This document shows positions 14,127 through 16,106 of a stretch of 16,106 bases of DNA, piece after piece; position 1 is the first letter of the stretch; every line of letters starts with the position of its first letter. The translations under genes were made by a program, and so were the position numbers. This stretch comes from DATFLK01 sp035267815 (GTDB lineage: Bacteria > Pseudomonadota > Zetaproteobacteria > Mariprofundales > Mariprofundaceae). The DNA is taken from contig DATFLK010000068.1 in assembly GCA_035267815.1 (NCBI GenBank), positions 1 to 16,106 on the forward strand. The letters run 5' to 3'. The notes under the pieces were generated by a model. It was not told the DNA's origin and ran no database searches. It was given only the letters and a program-made list of their open reading frames with translations.

Positions 14127-15199
14127 GCGTCAAAACTCCGCAGGGCAAGACCGACCGGGACCATCATCATCGGGCCGATACGCTGCAGATATCCGGCATC
14201 AAACTTCTTCCCGGGCACCTTGATGACGGAAAAGGGATTTAGCACCTCGGCCGAAATACCAAGACGCTGTTCCAACTCCGTGGCAAGACCAGGAATCAGT
14301 GCGCTACCACCACTGAGATACATCTTCTGTACCGGGGCATCGGCATGGCTGGTGGCGTAAAAATCGAGCGAACGTACCAGCTCGCCGGTTAGGCCGGCAT
14401 AAAATGCCTCCAGTGCCTCCTCCTTGATCCCCGAGAAGTGCTCCTGCTTCATCTTTTCCGCCGCCTGAAAGGAAACGCCGTGCACCCGCTGAATCTCCTC
14501 GGTCAGGTTGACGCCCCCGAAGAACTGATCACGGACAAAGGCCATCTGACCATTCAGGTTAATATTGATATTGGTTAGGGTGGCGCCGACATTGACTAGC
14601 GCATGCACATCGGCCTCATCCTCATCCCCAGCCATCACCGACTGGGCCGACTGCTGCTGATCGAGGATCAGCTCAGAAGCATTCTCGATGGTAAAGACGG
14701 AACAATCGACGCACTTGGCCACCAGCCCGGCCTCGTGCAAAACCAGCTGGTAGTCGTCGATCACCTCGCGCTTGCAGGCGACGAGTACCACCTCCATCTG
14801 CTCGGGCTCATCCAGCAGCGGACCGAGAATTTGGAAATCGAGAAAAACATCCTCGATATCGTAGGGAATGTGCTGATCAGCCTCGAACTGGATTTGTGAC
14901 TCAAGTTCGAACTCGGTCATCGTCGGCATCCTCACTGTCTTAATGATCACGGCATTGCCTGACATAGAGAAAGCGACATTTTGCGTCGACGGGCGAGCCA
15001 CCTCGATCGCATCCGCAAGCGCCTGGGATACGGCCATCGAATCGATAATCGTATTCTCCACGATGGCATCACGCGGCAGCGGAACCATCGCCATGGATTT
15101 CAGCTCGTAGGTCGATTGGGAACGGGACAACTCGACCAGCTTGATGCCTGCCGGGCTGATATCAACGCCAATAAGCTCTTCTCGTTTCCCGGGTAAAAT
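14123..15199 (-). CDS. pilM: type IV pilus actin-like ATP-binding protein PilM, probable ATT start
   Basis: Cytoplasmic actin/FtsA-like protein that binds the PilN N-terminus and connects the alignment complex to the pilus motors. Recognisable parts are the first strand GVDISPAGIKLVELSRS near residues 11-27, VRMPTMTEFELESQIQFEADQHIPYDIEDVFLDFQIL, and the nucleotide-binding SGGSALIPGLATELEQRLG near the C-terminus. The frame is open from a TAA at 15218-15220, but contains no ATG, GTG or TTG until TTG 15130. Starting there would remove the conserved first beta-strand. ATT 15199, with GGGGG 7 nt upstream, gives a 358-residue protein beginning Leu-Pro-Gly-Lys-Arg-Glu-Glu-Leu-Ile-Gly, matching the usual PilM length (about 354) and N-terminal layout. 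CTG 15202 is the next alternative. The identity is certain; the exact start is not. Confidence 0.93.
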   Translation of the reverse strand: MLPGKREELIGVDISPAGIKLVELSRSQSTYELKSMAMVPLPRDAIVENTIIDSMAVSQALADAIEVARPSTQNVAFSMSGNAVIIKTVRMPTMTEFELESQIQFEADQHIPYDIEDVFLDFQILGPLLDEPEQMEVVLVACKREVIDDYQLVLHEAGLVAKCVDCSVFTIENASELILDQQQSAQSVMAGDEDEADVHALVNVGATLTNININLNGQMAFVRDQFFGGVNLTEEIQRVHGVSFQAAEKMKQEHFSGIKEEALEAFYAGLTGELVRSLDFYATSHADAPVQKMYLSGGSALIPGLATELEQRLGISAEVLNPFSVIKVPGKKFDAGYLQRIGPMMMVPVGLALRSFDA

Positions 15200-15206
15200 C
15201 AGAATA

Positions 15207-15211
15207 CCCCC
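15207..15211 (-). promoter_or_regulatory. ribosome binding site deciding the pilM start
   Basis: On the minus strand a GGGGG run lies 7 nt before ATT 15199, 4 nt before CTG 15202 and 1 nt before ATT 15205. Spacing favours ATT 15199. Confidence 0.45.
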
Positions 15212-15220
15212 TACGCCTTA

Positions 15221-15271
15221 GAAATCACTTCCACAAAAAATCTTAACAAGTTAATATAAAAAAGGATATAG
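15221..15271 (-). promoter_or_regulatory. AT-rich intergenic leader upstream of pilM
   Basis: A strongly AT-rich stretch in an otherwise GC-rich window, with two six-T runs on the minus strand and a short inverted repeat (TTAAC, two bases, GTTAA at 15243-15254). TATATT-like hexamers are present but no paired -35 is convincing. It probably holds the pil operon promoter, a weak terminator of the TPR gene before it, or both. Confidence 0.4.
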
Positions 15272-16106
15272 TTAACTTATTGCCTGTACTATATCGCCAC
15301 TCACCTGCACACGATGTAACGCACGCCACACATTTTCCTTTTCTCCATTCATCTGGAGTGCCCGGCGAAAATCCGCCGCTGCCGCCTTACCTTTACCCAG
15401 GCCTTCTTGCGCCAGCCCGCGATAGTAATAAAGGCGCCAACCCGCCCGCTTCCGCATATCAATGGCGCGATCCAGCTCTTTCAGGGCCATCTCGAAGCGC
15501 TTCATGTGCACCTGAATCTTCCCCATTCGGTAAGGCACATCCTCGTCTTCCGGATCAATCTCGGCCTCCCGGGAAAAATAGACAAGCGCTTTGTCATACT
15601 GCTTCATATACTCATAACAGGCACCGATATTGAAGTTGGTGTTATCATGCTTCGGATTCTCGGCCAGCGCCCGGTCAAACTCCCGAATCGCCGCCTTGTA
15701 TCTTCCGGCCCTGATCAACTGATAGCCGTAACGGTGATGGGCATCGGCCGTATCGAGGATATCGGCCTGGGCCCTGCGGTAGGCCAGTTTCGCATGGTCC
15801 CGCTGCTCCGGGTAGTCGGCTACATGCTGTACTAATGCCTTCCATCTGCGGGTAATCGAGGAGGCACCCATGCGCTTCTCGGCCTGCATCACTAGGCTGG
15901 CGGGAAACCCGTTGCCTGCACCGGTCGCCCATCGGATCGTCTGCAGATTTAGACGGTCAAGCAGCCGCTTCTTGAAGCCCCAGATCCCCTTCTCATGCAG
16001 TCGGCTCATCTCGAACTCCAGGGATGGGTGATTCATCTCGTTCACTGGCACATGCCGATCTCCGATCAGCGAAAAAACGTCGGTATCCATCAGCTGATAG
16101 GGGAGC
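15272..16106 (-). CDS. TPR protein with spermidine-synthase-like tail, 5' end outside window
   Basis: Frame open to the window edge, so the gene is probably truncated here. An ATG at 16090 exists but has no Shine-Dalgarno sequence, and the codons upstream (Leu-Pro-Tyr-Gln-Leu) read on smoothly. Numbering from that Met, residues 10-30 contain VPVNEMNHPSLEFEMSR. This resembles the Asn-Thr-Asp-Asp-x-Pro-x-Leu-Glu-Phe ending of spermidine-synthase-like membrane or fusion proteins. Four TPR-like repeats follow at about 117-150, 151-184, 185-216 and 220-253 (e.g. AHHRYGYQLIRAGRYKAAIREFDRALAENP). The TPR assignment is firm; the spermidine-synthase link is an inference from one motif. If true, the catalytic domain lies beyond the window. 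Its relation to the pil genes downstream is unknown. Confidence 0.8.
   Translation of the reverse strand, partial: LPYQLMDTDVFSLIGDRHVPVNEMNHPSLEFEMSRLHEKGIWGFKKRLLDRLNLQTIRWATGAGNGFPASLVMQAEKRMGASSITRRWKALVQHVADYPEQRDHAKLAYRRAQADILDTADAHHRYGYQLIRAGRYKAAIREFDRALAENPKHDNTNFNIGACYEYMKQYDKALVYFSREAEIDPEDEDVPYRMGKIQVHMKRFEMALKELDRAIDMRKRAGWRLYYYRGLAQEGLGKGKAAAADFRRALQMNGEKENVWRALHRVQVSGDIVQAIS

Noticed and set aside
15235..15262. Intrinsic terminator after the minus-strand TPR gene
   Set aside because: The stem is a 5-bp AT-rich palindrome with a 2-nt loop, too unstable despite the following T-run.

Overview
This window is a dense stretch of Gram-negative chromosome. Mla-type lipid transport, an outer-membrane secretin and type IV pilus assembly genes all imply a double membrane. 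Gene order (priB-rpsR-DUF2232-rplI-dnaB-alr, then pil genes next to aroB) and protein style suggest a proteobacterium. The moderately high G+C and the mixture of gene orders would fit a gamma/beta-proteobacterial, acidithiobacillial or zetaproteobacterial lineage, but the genus cannot be read from the sequence. No mobile element, CRISPR array, tRNA or rRNA was seen.

Positions 1-7936 (plus strand) form one tightly packed run of genes. It starts with what may be the last codons of rpsF, then priB, rpsR (S18 with a long disordered N-terminal tail and an intact Cys/His zinc set), a DUF2232 membrane protein, rplI (L9), dnaB, alr, mlaE, mlaF, a 23-codon mini-ORF, mlaD and a secreted TPR protein. 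Most junctions are 1-4 nt stop/start overlaps, so translation is probably coupled along much of the run. The TPR gene has no ATG, GTG or TTG at its 5' end; a CTG with a good Shine-Dalgarno sequence fits best.

Positions 8024-9193 (plus strand) carry two small membrane-protein genes, fxsA and a Bax-inhibitor-1 family gene. The second has its own leader and a strong ribosome binding site. A perfect 14-bp hairpin at 9201-9233 separates it from the convergent minus-strand genes.

Positions 15199-9235 (minus strand) hold pilM-pilN-pilO-pilQ-aroB. This is the type IV pilus alignment complex plus its secretin, followed by 3-dehydroquinate synthase. Two genes usual at this locus are missing: pilP (between pilO and pilQ) and aroK (between pilQ and aroB). 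PilQ appears to have three AMIN domains. pilM also lacks a conventional start codon where the family's N-terminus should begin; an ATT with a good Shine-Dalgarno sequence fits best.

Positions 16106-15272 (minus strand) are the 3' part of a TPR protein whose N-terminal portion resembles the tail of the spermidine-synthase-like family. Its 5' end lies outside the window.

No wholly new defence or mobile system was recognised. The most interesting signals are the two non-AUG starts, the coupled mini-ORF inside the mla operon, the missing pilP, and the lipid-transport operon with its own TPR partner but no mlaB or mlaC.
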